Assembly (NCBI GenBank): GCA_964622255.1
Contig: CAZUPK010000098.1
Location: forward strand, 1-64,000
DNA from: SZUA-1377 sp964622255
GTDB lineage: Bacteria; Campylobacterota; Campylobacteria; Campylobacterales; QNZT01
Direction: 5' to 3'
DNA length: 64,000 bases
Under the pieces are notes generated by a model. That model was not told the DNA's origin, searched no databases, and worked only from the letters and a program-made list of their open reading frames with translations. Both the position numbers and the translations under genes were made by a program. Shown piece after piece: positions 33,805 to 40,859 of this stretch (positions within the stretch are counted from its first letter, which is position 1; each line of letters opens with the position of its first letter).

Positions 33805-34278
33805 TTAAAACTTCATTTCTTTCCAAAGACCACCTTGACTTGAAGCACTTGGCTCACCTCTTTTGATCTTTTCTTTTAAGTCTTCCAAACCAGCGATAAT
33901 TGCTTCAGGTCTTGGAGGACAACCGGCAACAAAAACATCAGCTGGTAATATCTCGGTCATATTTTTTATAACTGAAACAGAGTCATTGTAAGGACCACCA
34001 TCATATGCACACGCTCCAAGAGCCACAACATATCTAGGCTCTGGCATCTGAGCATAGGTTCTTAAAAGTGCAGGTAGTATCTTTTTACTCACAAGTCCGG
34101 TTATGAACATAATATCAGCCTGTCTAGGAGTGGGTGCCATCAAATACCCATATCTTTCCCAGTCAAATCTAGGTCCCATTGATGCCAACATCTCAAGAGA
34201 ACAACAACCACTACAAAAGTGGACAATCCACGGAGATTTACTCCTCGCATAGTTAAAAAAATCAAGCACTTTTAGCAT
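33805..34278 (-). CDS. nuoB: Complex I subunit B (cluster N2)
   Basis: 157 residues. The cluster N2 ligands are present: adjacent Cys pair in FCSGCCSLEML, Cys in ALGACAYDGGPYND and in VAGCPPRPEAI. An additional Cys three residues before the pair (C-S-G-C-C) is not typical. The start overlaps the nuoA end by 17 bp. NuoB passes electrons to quinone. Confidence 0.94.
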   Translation of the reverse strand: MLKVLDFFNYARSKSPWIVHFCSGCCSLEMLASMGPRFDWERYGYLMAPTPRQADIMFITGLVSKKILPALLRTYAQMPEPRYVVALGACAYDGGPYNDSVSVIKNMTEILPADVFVAGCPPRPEAIIAGLEDLKEKIKRGEPSASSQGGLWKEMKF

Positions 34279-34639
34279 TTCTGTATTCCTTCATAGATAT
34301 TGTAATTGCAGCAAATAGTAAACTTCCAAATACTATAGCCCAACCTATTGCAGTTTTTGACTGCGAAAAAACAAACAGACTGAAAAAAAGCCCAGCCATA
34401 TCAAAAACTATAAATGCAATAGCAAATATAAAATAGTTAAAGTTAGCTTTTTTAGGCACTTCACTACTTGGCGGTAATCCACACTCAAAGTGGTCCACTT
34501 TTATACCATCAGGATTATAAGGTGCAACCCCTATTCCTAATAGATACAAGAGTAAAACACCAACTGTTATACCGACAATAAAAATCAAAACAGTATCCAT
34601 CGACTTACCTCTCCTTTTTTTATTAACCCCTAAAAACAA
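34262..34639 (-). CDS. nuoA: Complex I subunit A
   Basis: 125 residues, three transmembrane helices, with PDGIKVDHFECGLPPSSEVP in the conserved loop (Cys-Gly) and the Asp/Glu-bearing helix FIVFDMAGLFF. First gene of the operon. The translated start may be the Met at residue 14 (MDTVLIFIVGI), because GGAGAGG precedes it closely. No nuoE, nuoF or nuoG is found anywhere in the cluster. Confidence 0.93.
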   Translation of the reverse strand: MFLGVNKKRRGKSMDTVLIFIVGITVGVLLLYLLGIGVAPYNPDGIKVDHFECGLPPSSEVPKKANFNYFIFAIAFIVFDMAGLFFSLFVFSQSKTAIGWAIVFGSLLFAAITISMKEYRNAKSA

Positions 34640-34759
34640 AAATTATTTGATTTCAATACTAACCAATCTTTCCTATGAAAAACCTGAAATAATTATAATT
34701 TATTCTAATATTGGATAAGCTCTAAATGGATTAGTTTTTTTCGACAACTTCCTACTTTA

Positions 34760-35215
34760 CTATTTGAATGTTATGCCGGGTAAAATACTATCCTCTTTAA
34801 AAAGTTTAATATTACCACTATTTTCATTTTTTGTTAAGTTATCAGTAACATCTTTCTTATTGGTTAGATTATTTTCAACCGGTTCAAAAACCATTTTCGT
34901 ACCTAAGATTTTAGCCTTTTCTATTTTTATATCATCCTCAACATCAAACACCCCATCTATACTTCTTGCAATACTAAGTGCTTTTTCCTTTTCTTTTTTA
35001 GACATTACTATTCCGCTTATCTTCGTAACCAACTTCGTTTTAAAATCTTTTCCCACTATACTTACACCCAATCCATAAATCTCATTTTTATTCAATTTTT
35101 CACTAGTTTTGGTTATTAAATCATTTGTTATAGGTTCCAACTTATTTTTAAAACATACAATAGAAAGTAAACCTATCAATAAAACCCCAATGGGTAACAA
35201 GAGAAAATTTTTCAT
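34760..35215 (-). CDS. Membrane-anchored BON-domain protein
   Basis: 151 residues: one N-terminal transmembrane segment (4-23), then a periplasmic BON-like domain (about 45-110: YGLGVSIVGKDFKTKL, then GIVMSKKEKEKALSIARSIDGVFDVEDDI) and an Asn/Lys-rich tail. BON domains bind phospholipid or other envelope components. It resembles the periplasmic half of OmpA-like ArfA-type proteins but lacks the peptidoglycan-binding part. Stands alone; the AT-rich gap of 120 bp to nuoA shows nothing else. Confidence 0.6.
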   Translation of the reverse strand: MKNFLLLPIGVLLIGLLSIVCFKNKLEPITNDLITKTSEKLNKNEIYGLGVSIVGKDFKTKLVTKISGIVMSKKEKEKALSIARSIDGVFDVEDDIKIEKAKILGTKMVFEPVENNLTNKKDVTDNLTKNENSGNIKLFKEDSILPGITFK

Positions 35216-35328
35216 ATAAAATCCTTATTTGAGCAATTTTTAAGAATCATTTTATAAAACTTTATCAAAATGAAGTGTTAAAATATTTTTTAAAAAGAAA
35301 AGTTAAATAAATTTTAAGAAGTAAAAAG

Positions 35329-35787
35329 TTAAACAAACTTTTCTATTAACATATATACTGCTCCACTACAGATAGCTCCAAAAACTCCAGCAAGTAAATC
35401 ATCTCCCATAACTCCATATCCGCCTTTAACATCTCTATCTATTTTTCCTATGATAGAGGGTTTCCATATATCAAATATCCTAAAGAAGATAAAGTTTAAA
35501 GCAAAGTATATTGGAGTTAGTGCTCCGGTTATACAAAGACTAAGCCAAATACCCACAACCTCATCTATAACTATCTCTTTTGAGTCGTGCTCTCCAATAC
35601 TATCCTCATATTTATCTATCTCTTTAAAAGAGACTATCGTTATAAAGATCGTAGCTAAAAAAAGAGTTTGATAACCAAAGTTTTGAACAACAAACCAAGC
35701 CACTATAAGTCCAGCCATTGTTCCCCAAGTTCCAGGAGCTTTTGGAAGAAGTCCACTATAAAAAAATGTCAAAAAAAACTTTCTCAT
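35329..35787 (-). CDS. pgpA: Phosphatidylglycerophosphatase A
   Basis: 152 residues. PKAPGTWGTMAGL near the start, IVIDEVVGIW in the middle and FRIFDIWKPSIIGKIDR with GGYGVMGDDLLAG at the end are all PgpA signatures. It makes phosphatidylglycerol from its phosphate in the inner membrane. It follows the ATP sulfurylase gene by 8 bp, as I recall from Campylobacter jejuni. Confidence 0.95.
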   Translation of the reverse strand: MRKFFLTFFYSGLLPKAPGTWGTMAGLIVAWFVVQNFGYQTLFLATIFITIVSFKEIDKYEDSIGEHDSKEIVIDEVVGIWLSLCITGALTPIYFALNFIFFRIFDIWKPSIIGKIDRDVKGGYGVMGDDLLAGVFGAICSGAVYMLIEKFV

Positions 35788-35795
35788 AAAAATCC

Positions 35796-36986
35796 TTATG
35801 TTAGTGATGCTGTTTGGTGAAGATCTATTATCTTTAGATAAAACTTCTTATCATCCATTTCTTCTAAGAGTCCGTTTGATGGGAAAAAATCTGGGAATTT
35901 ATTTATCAACTTTTTCCATCTTTTTTTATATAGAGAGCTTAAAAATATAGCCGATATCTCTTTCCTAACCAAAACTGCCGGAGGTAAAAGTCCTTGAAGC
36001 ATAAGCTCTTCTATAAATTCACTTTTGTATGATATATGGTGGTGGGTTCCATGTGGACAAGTCTTTGTGCTAACTAAAGTTTTACATTCATTACAATAAA
36101 CATACTCACTGCTTACCTCTATGCTAAACTCATCACTATCAAACCTATCAACTATGGAGTTAGTTCCATACTTATCATAAAAGAGTCCTATTCCGGAGTG
36201 GTTTTGCCCTACACTTATGGCATCACAACCAAAGTTTTTTGCAGCTAGTGCATCTAAAAAAACATTGTTATACCCTGCAAATATATAGGTATTTTCAAAG
36301 GGAACTATTAAGACTTTATTTTTTGGCAAAAAGTTATCTGTGTAATATTTTAGTGCTTCATATCTAAGCTCATATGAAAATTTATCTTTTTTATATGGTT
36401 TAAGTAAAAATAGCACTATCATATCACTCTTTTCAAGGGCATCTCTTATCATTCTTTCATGTCCCCTATGAAGAGGTTTTGCCGCCATCATAATAGCCGT
36501 TACTTTTTTAGCATTTACCAACTCTTTTTGTTTTTTTATAAGCCTTTTTATCTCTTTGACAAAAGTTGTATCAACCTCATACTCTCCACTTACAGCAAAC
36601 TTTCCAAGTCTTCTTAAAGTGTCTTTTACTCCGGGATGAGATGCATCAGTTGTAGCAAATATCTGTTCTACTCTTTTTAACCTATCTATCTTAAAAACTT
36701 CATCAACCTTTAGCTCACCACACTTTTTACCATCCTCTACTAAATCAACAATATCCCCACTTTTTAAAGATTCTAAAACTTTTGCATTTCTTTTTCCACT
36801 TGGAGCTAGAATAAAAGGGAAAGGGAAAAAGTGTCCTTTGTAGGATGAAGTTTGTTCAACACTTTTTGACTCATTTTGATTCATCAACTTATCAACAGGT
36901 GACAAAATCCCCTCTTTAACTAAAGCAAGAGTTGCCAAAGCTTCTTTATCTATATACAGAGCTTTATCTCTTTTTTGTGATCCCAT
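35796..36986 (-). CDS. sat: Sulfate adenylyltransferase (ATP sulfurylase)
   Basis: About 396 residues from ATG 36986, which overlaps the regulator gene by 23 bp and has GGGAGAA upstream. The frame is open to 37028. An N-terminal PUA-like domain is followed by the nucleotidyl domain with KPLHRGHE (family HxxH) and QNHSGIG where most ATP sulfurylases read GRDHAGVG. A zinc-binding CNEC...CPHGTHHH segment lies in the C-terminal half. The enzyme makes or consumes APS. No APS reductase, aprAB or cys genes are nearby, so direction (assimilation or sulfur oxidation) is undetermined. Confidence 0.85.
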   Translation of the reverse strand: MGSQKRDKALYIDKEALATLALVKEGILSPVDKLMNQNESKSVEQTSSYKGHFFPFPFILAPSGKRNAKVLESLKSGDIVDLVEDGKKCGELKVDEVFKIDRLKRVEQIFATTDASHPGVKDTLRRLGKFAVSGEYEVDTTFVKEIKRLIKKQKELVNAKKVTAIMMAAKPLHRGHERMIRDALEKSDMIVLFLLKPYKKDKFSYELRYEALKYYTDNFLPKNKVLIVPFENTYIFAGYNNVFLDALAAKNFGCDAISVGQNHSGIGLFYDKYGTNSIVDRFDSDEFSIEVSSEYVYCNECKTLVSTKTCPHGTHHHISYKSEFIEELMLQGLLPPAVLVRKEISAIFLSSLYKKRWKKLINKFPDFFPSNGLLEEMDDKKFYLKIIDLHQTASLT

Positions 36987-37857
36987 ACTTTTTTCGTTTC
37001 TCCCAAAGACTCTTTCTTGATATGCCAAGCTTCTTTGAGAGTTCAGTATCTGGAAACTTACCTTGATATTTTAGTATCACATACTTTACATAATTTTCTA
37101 TAGATAGAAGTTCCCCCTCTCTATCAAATAGACTCTCTTCATTTTTTATCTCTAAAGATTCTAACCCCTCTAAGCTCTCATACATATCTGTAGTTGAAAG
37201 TATAACTCTTCTTTTTTGAATAAGAGGTAAAACCTTAGATTTTTCACTCCTTTGCAAGTTTTGAAAGTCTGTCAGATACACAAGTTCATTTGGATTTATC
37301 TTTTCAAGTTGTCTTAGAGCATCTTTATCTTCTAAAGATATAAAGGTAAAAGACTCATTAAATTCCTCTACATACTTAAAAACCATACTATCTGCTACCT
37401 TTTGACTACTTACCTTTAAAAGTATAGGAAACTCGGTATTTTCATCAAGCTTCTTTACTATACTTTTTTTAAGAAGATGGTTAATATAATTTTTATATGT
37501 TTGATTCTCTTTTCTATATTGTATGTAGTCTTGAAGATGCTCCAACTTTCTAATCAACTCCTCTATCATAAAAGGTTTTAGTATATAGTCATTTGCTCCA
37601 GCTTTTAAAGGTGCTGTTACAGTATCGTTACTTACATATGAGACCATAAGTATTATGATACTATTTTTGTAGTGTTCTATAATAGGATAAAAATTTTGCC
37701 CGGAGATATTCGTAGAAAGTAATACGGCATCAAAATCTCCACCCCTTAGGGCATCCTTTACACTCACTGCCAATTCACAACTATGTCCTAAATTGTTTAG
37801 CTTCGTAGAAATACTTTGTGCTAAATAAATCTCATTTTCAACTATCAATATCTTCAT
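36964..37857 (-). CDS. HP1021/CemR-type atypical response regulator
   Basis: 297 residues, the length of Helicobacter HP1021 and Campylobacter CemR (Cj1608). The receiver domain (1-115) lacks the phosphoacceptor: where Asp is expected the sequence is VLLSTNISG, with S48. The switch Lys is kept (YILKPF). The middle (about 150-240) looks like a decayed AAA region (VLPLIQKRRVILSTTDM). The C-terminal Fis-type helix-turn-helix is ELSKKLGISRKSLWEKRKKY. The gene lies directly after ispDF, as HP1020-HP1021 do. These regulators work without phosphorylation and bind TGTTWCW boxes. Only one Cys (C27) is present. Confidence 0.85.
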   Translation of the reverse strand: MKILIVENEIYLAQSISTKLNNLGHSCELAVSVKDALRGGDFDAVLLSTNISGQNFYPIIEHYKNSIIILMVSYVSNDTVTAPLKAGANDYILKPFMIEELIRKLEHLQDYIQYRKENQTYKNYINHLLKKSIVKKLDENTEFPILLKVSSQKVADSMVFKYVEEFNESFTFISLEDKDALRQLEKINPNELVYLTDFQNLQRSEKSKVLPLIQKRRVILSTTDMYESLEGLESLEIKNEESLFDREGELLSIENYVKYVILKYQGKFPDTELSKKLGISRKSLWEKRKKYGITKKR

Positions 37858-37864
37858 ACTAAAT

Positions 37865-38989
37865 TCACTTCCATCTATATATTTTTATCATCGAAGTAGC
37901 CCCTACAGCTACTCCTTCTTTTCGTCCAACAAATCCCAACTTTTCAGTTGTTGTTGCTTTTACATTTACCCTTATGGGTTCTAGTCCTAAAATAGTTGCC
38001 AATGTTTTTTTCATCTTTTGTTTATATGGTGATAATTTTGGAATCTCGGCTTGGATAGTTATATCACAGTTTACTATCTCATAACCAACACTTTTTATAA
38101 ACTTAACTACCCTCTTCAAAAGGATTTTAGAGTCTATCCCCTCATACTCTTTTTTAGTGTCTGGGAAAAGCTCTCCTATATCTCCCATACCTATAGCACC
38201 CAAAAGAGAGTCTATAAGTGCATGGATAGCTACATCACCATCTGAGTGAGCTAAAAAACCAAACTCACTCTCAACTTTTACCCCGCAAAGATACATATCT
38301 TTGTCAAAACAAAACTGATGAACATCATATCCTGTTCCAACAAAAAACTGCTCTTTGGGAGGTTTTAAGCAACCAAGCTCTTTTAAATCGGCAATATAAG
38401 TTATTTTTTTAGCAAAAGTGTTACCTTTTGTATAAAAAATAGTTCCACCCAAACCTTTTATAGCCGAACTATCATCGGTAAAAAGCTTCTTTTGCTTTAG
38501 TGCCTCTTTTAAAATATCTGTTTTTGAAAGTTGAGGAGTTTGGATAAGTTTAACTTTTTCTCTATCGATAGTTTCTTCATCATATATAACTGTATCGGAA
38601 ACATTTAGAGTTGGAACTATACACTCTGCCTTGTCGTGGTGAAAAATAATCTCATCTATCATCTCTTTTGTAACACAGGCTCTTGCAACATCACTAACTA
38701 AAACATAGGAAGTTTCTACTTTTTCTAAAGAGTTTTTTAGACTCTCTTGTCTGCTATCCCCACCAACTACATACTCAAACTCACTATCAAAGTTTTTCAT
38801 ATAGTTTATTTCCTCTTTTGAAGAGACTATAACTATCTTTTCAAAATCATAAAAAGTTTCAAATCTCTTAGCAACAAAGAGCCAAAGAGGTTTATCATCT
38901 ACATATATCCACTGCTTTTTAACCGGAAAATCCTTTATAAATCTCGATGCAGTTCCGGCAGATAAAAGCACTAAAGTGATTTTGGGCAA
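37865..38989 (-). CDS. ispDF: Bifunctional IspD/IspF of the MEP isoprenoid pathway
   Basis: 374 residues. The IspD half (1-about 205) has LLSAGTASRFIKDFPVKKQW and VLVSDVARACV. The IspF half (about 215-374) has VGTGYDVHQF, AHSDGDVAIHALIDSLLGAIGMGDIGELFPDT and the closing VGRKEGVAVGATSMI. It makes CDP-methylerythritol and then the cyclodiphosphate. The fusion is normal in Campylobacterota. It starts the operon ispDF-regulator-sat-pgpA on the minus strand. Confidence 0.96.
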   Translation of the reverse strand: MPKITLVLLSAGTASRFIKDFPVKKQWIYVDDKPLWLFVAKRFETFYDFEKIVIVSSKEEINYMKNFDSEFEYVVGGDSRQESLKNSLEKVETSYVLVSDVARACVTKEMIDEIIFHHDKAECIVPTLNVSDTVIYDEETIDREKVKLIQTPQLSKTDILKEALKQKKLFTDDSSAIKGLGGTIFYTKGNTFAKKITYIADLKELGCLKPPKEQFFVGTGYDVHQFCFDKDMYLCGVKVESEFGFLAHSDGDVAIHALIDSLLGAIGMGDIGELFPDTKKEYEGIDSKILLKRVVKFIKSVGYEIVNCDITIQAEIPKLSPYKQKMKKTLATILGLEPIRVNVKATTTEKLGFVGRKEGVAVGATSMIKIYRWK

Positions 38990-39005
38990 TGTTTGTCCTT
39001 TTAAG

Positions 39006-39059
39006 TTAAGTTAAGTTTTGTTTAAGTATTTTAACATACTTAAATAAAACTTGACTTAA
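39006..39059. repeat. 24-bp near-perfect inverted repeat upstream of ispDF
   Basis: Positions 39006-39029 pair with 39036-39059 around the 6-base loop TTTAAC. Only two positions are G-T instead of Watson-Crick. The left arm begins within three tandem TTAAG units. It sits between the stop of the Cys-rich gene and the ispDF start, both on the minus strand, and lacks a U-run. It could be a terminator, a 5'-leader structure of ispDF or a decayed insertion. Confidence 0.8.
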
Positions 39060-39073
39060 AAAGTGTTACAATT

Positions 39074-39487
39074 TTATACACTTTTAGTAACTTTTAACAT
39101 CATTTTTTTCCAATCCCTATCAAAAACCTTTTTTATAAAGCCCTCTCTATGAGGGAGCAGACATGCTCCACAGTCTTGATGTATTACAGCAAAACTCTCT
39201 AACTTTCTGCCATCTTTTGCATCTATAGAACAACTACTTTTATAAATGGGTTCACTATCGTCAAAACGAAAATGCGGACATCCGCAGAGATAGCAGTTTA
39301 AAACTTCCATATCGTGACACTTTTTATTTTTTTCATAAAGAGGACAAAAATCTCTCTCATTTTTTACCATATTTTCAAATCTAAAATACTCTATAATCTC
39401 ATCATCACTCAAATCTTTTAACTTATCAACTATTTTTTTATGCTTTTTTGTATGAGTTTTAAACCACTCAAGATAACCCACTTGCAA
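39074..39487 (-). CDS. Cysteine-rich cytoplasmic protein of unknown function
   Basis: 137 residues with a cysteine-dense middle: FCPLY, KKCHDMEVLNCYLCGCPHFRF, SSCS and DCGACLLPHR. The spacing suggests one or two metal or Fe-S sites. It overlaps cobS by 20 bp and is presumably translated with it, so a link to corrinoid metabolism is possible but unproven. I do not recognise a characterised family. Confidence 0.75.
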   Translation of the reverse strand: MQVGYLEWFKTHTKKHKKIVDKLKDLSDDEIIEYFRFENMVKNERDFCPLYEKNKKCHDMEVLNCYLCGCPHFRFDDSEPIYKSSCSIDAKDGRKLESFAVIHQDCGACLLPHREGFIKKVFDRDWKKMMLKVTKSV

Positions 39488-40172
39488 CTCCTAAAACTAA
39501 AACTATCTCAACACTTTCCAAAACAAAGCCCAAAACATCGCCATTTTTAAATCCAAGCCTCTTTTCAACCAAAAAGCTAACTAAAAAAGGTATCGCTAAA
39601 AGGTAGATATACTTTATAAATAAAACTCCCCAAAAGATAAACACATATCTACTTAGTGAAGCTTTTAACTTTTCTAAAAAAGAGGATTTAAACTCTCCAA
39701 AATATATCAAAAATAAAAGCCCAACTCTTGAAAAGGTTATTATCACAATAAGCTCTAAAAACTTTCTATGCAAAAGTAAAAAACTAACTCCCGCCACCTT
39801 TAAAATAAGATATGAAACTCCCCATAAAACTCCTATAGCCCCAACCGTAGGCTCTTTTATAACTTTATAAGCATCTTTTCCACTAAGCTTGGCATAGATA
39901 CTATCTACAACATCTACCACAGCTTCTAAGTGTAAAAATCCAGTTAAAAAAAGAGGTAAAAGTGCTGAAACTATGGCAAAAAGTATATTTGGAAAGAGAT
40001 AGTATGGAAGTAAACTAATACTTCCTATTACAACTCCAACAAGTGGTAAAAATAAAAGCATATAGTTTAAGACCTCTTTTTTTTCAAGGTTATCACTACT
40101 TTTAAAAGTTACAGGTAAAACAGTAAAATAGCTAAATGCAAACTTTAAACCAAGATATAACTTTTTAAACAT
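39468..40172 (-). CDS. cobS: Adenosylcobinamide-GDP ribazoletransferase
   Basis: 234 residues, membrane protein with about six to seven hydrophobic segments. FLHLEAVVDVVDSIYA with a following KVIKEPTVGAIGVLW, and GFKNGDVLGFVLES near the end, match CobS. The family normally reads D-G-x-x-D-G-x-x-A, and here the Gly/Asp pattern is relaxed. It joins adenosylcobinamide-GDP with alpha-ribazole in the last steps of cobalamin synthesis. No other cob genes are in the window. Confidence 0.85.
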   Translation of the reverse strand: MFKKLYLGLKFAFSYFTVLPVTFKSSDNLEKKEVLNYMLLFLPLVGVVIGSISLLPYYLFPNILFAIVSALLPLFLTGFLHLEAVVDVVDSIYAKLSGKDAYKVIKEPTVGAIGVLWGVSYLILKVAGVSFLLLHRKFLELIVIITFSRVGLLFLIYFGEFKSSFLEKLKASLSRYVFIFWGVLFIKYIYLLAIPFLVSFLVEKRLGFKNGDVLGFVLESVEIVLVLGVASGLS

Positions 40173-40358
40173 CTACTTTTTGACTATCTTTTTAAATTCT
40201 TCTCCAGCTTCTAAACATAGTTTTATAACCTCTTTTATCCTAGCCATAAGTTCATCTAAGAACTTTACTTGGGTATGACAACCTCTTAGACTTGGAATAC
40301 TACCTATATAAAAACCATCCCCATTTCTTTCCATAACAACTTCAAACTCTCTTTTCAT
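40173..40358 (-). CDS. HicB-like small protein without HicA
   Basis: 61 residues from the ATG at 40358 (AAGGA 7 bases upstream). A longer frame to 40403 exists. The sequence EFEVVMERNGDGFYIGSIPSLRGCHTQ is the HicB partial RNase-H-like fold. It lacks a C-terminal DNA-binding domain, and no HicA toxin gene is next to it. Its stop abuts the cobS start, so it is the first gene of the cobS run. May be an orphan antitoxin or a stand-alone HicB-fold protein. Confidence 0.7.
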   Translation of the reverse strand: MKREFEVVMERNGDGFYIGSIPSLRGCHTQVKFLDELMARIKEVIKLCLEAGEEFKKIVKK

Positions 40359-40505
40359 CACATATTCCTTAAGAACTTCTTTAGCCATAATCAATTTAGA
40401 CACCGTATAATAACACTTTCAATCTTATTTGAAAACTCTTTTTGAAATTTGAAAATTTCAAAAGAGCTAGATAGATTTCACGGTAAAAGATAAAATAAAT
40501 AGGGA

Positions 40506-40620
40506 AAAACCTATCTATGTGAAATAATAGCAAAAAAATGGATGAAAGTAAAATATTTAAAGATAATGAAACAAAAAGCTCTTATGTCCATAAATTCAAA
40601 AGCACTCACAGATAGGTTTT
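40506..40620 (+). mobile_element. 115-bp element with terminal inverted repeats (copy B)
   Basis: AAAACCTATCTATGTG at the left end and CACAGATAGGTTTT at the right end are inverted repeats (14 paired bases, one bulged A). The interior left half is similar to 21411-21480. Size and ends suggest a MITE-like or internally deleted IS. I see no convincing target duplication, so the element type is open. Confidence 0.5.
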
Positions 40621-40634
40621 ACAATATGTTATAA

Positions 40635-40700
40635 TTATTTTGTAGAGTTGGGACATCAACTCTAGCAGGAGAAGTTGTAAGAGTTACATTAGTAGCCTGA
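40635..40700 (+). pseudogene. C-terminal remnant of IS200/IS605 TnpB
   Basis: The 21-codon frame ends RVGTSTLAGEVVRVTLVA and stop. R-x-G-T-x-x-x-A-G-(E/D) is how many TnpB (OrfB) proteins finish. It is followed about 45 bp later by a right-end hairpin, as expected. A stop codon lies just upstream in frame and nothing of the RuvC or zinc-finger region remains. Inactive. Confidence 0.7.
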
Positions 40701-40746
40701 CTTTGTTGATAGCTGAATCCATTTACCTATTGCAGGGGGGGGAAAA

Positions 40747-40771
40747 ATCCCCTTGCTTTAGCCATGGGGAT
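40747..40771 (+). repeat. IS200/IS605 right-end hairpin (omega-RNA scaffold 3' end)
   Basis: ATCCCC / GGGGAT stem enclosing TTGCTTTAGCCAT, followed by ATGTTAA. This C-C-C-C-x5-TTTAGC-x3-GGGG form is typical of right ends of tnpB-carrying elements, which also specify the 3' part of the TnpB guide RNA. Confidence 0.65.
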
Positions 40772-40783
40772 ATGTTAATGACC

Positions 40784-40857
40784 ACGACAGTAGTTTAGTT
40801 GGTTAGAATACTGTTTTGTTATATTTGGCACGAGTTCGAGTCTTGTTTGCCGTGCCA
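40784..40857 (+). pseudogene. Decayed tRNA-Asp-like sequence
   Basis: The D arm GTTTAGTTGGTTAGAAT and T arm ACGAG-TTCGAGT-CTTGT are intact, and a genomic CCA ends the sequence. The acceptor ACGACAG/TTGCCGT has one A-C mismatch and one G-T. The anticodon arm is about 3 bases short and does not pair. The loop reads TTGTTAT where tRNA-Asp has CTGTCAC, so the anticodon would be GTT after a C-to-T change. Looks like a duplicate tRNA-Asp in decay. Confidence 0.6.
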
Positions 40858-40859
40858 TT

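Larger units (their letters stand above)
40404..40859. other. 456-bp gap full of decayed elements
   Basis: No intact gene. In order it holds an inverted repeat near 40438-40462, a 115-bp inverted-repeat element (copy B, 40506-40620), the C terminus of tnpB (40635-40700), an IS200/IS605 right-end hairpin (40747-40771) and a decayed tRNA-Asp (40784-40857). Confidence 0.7.
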
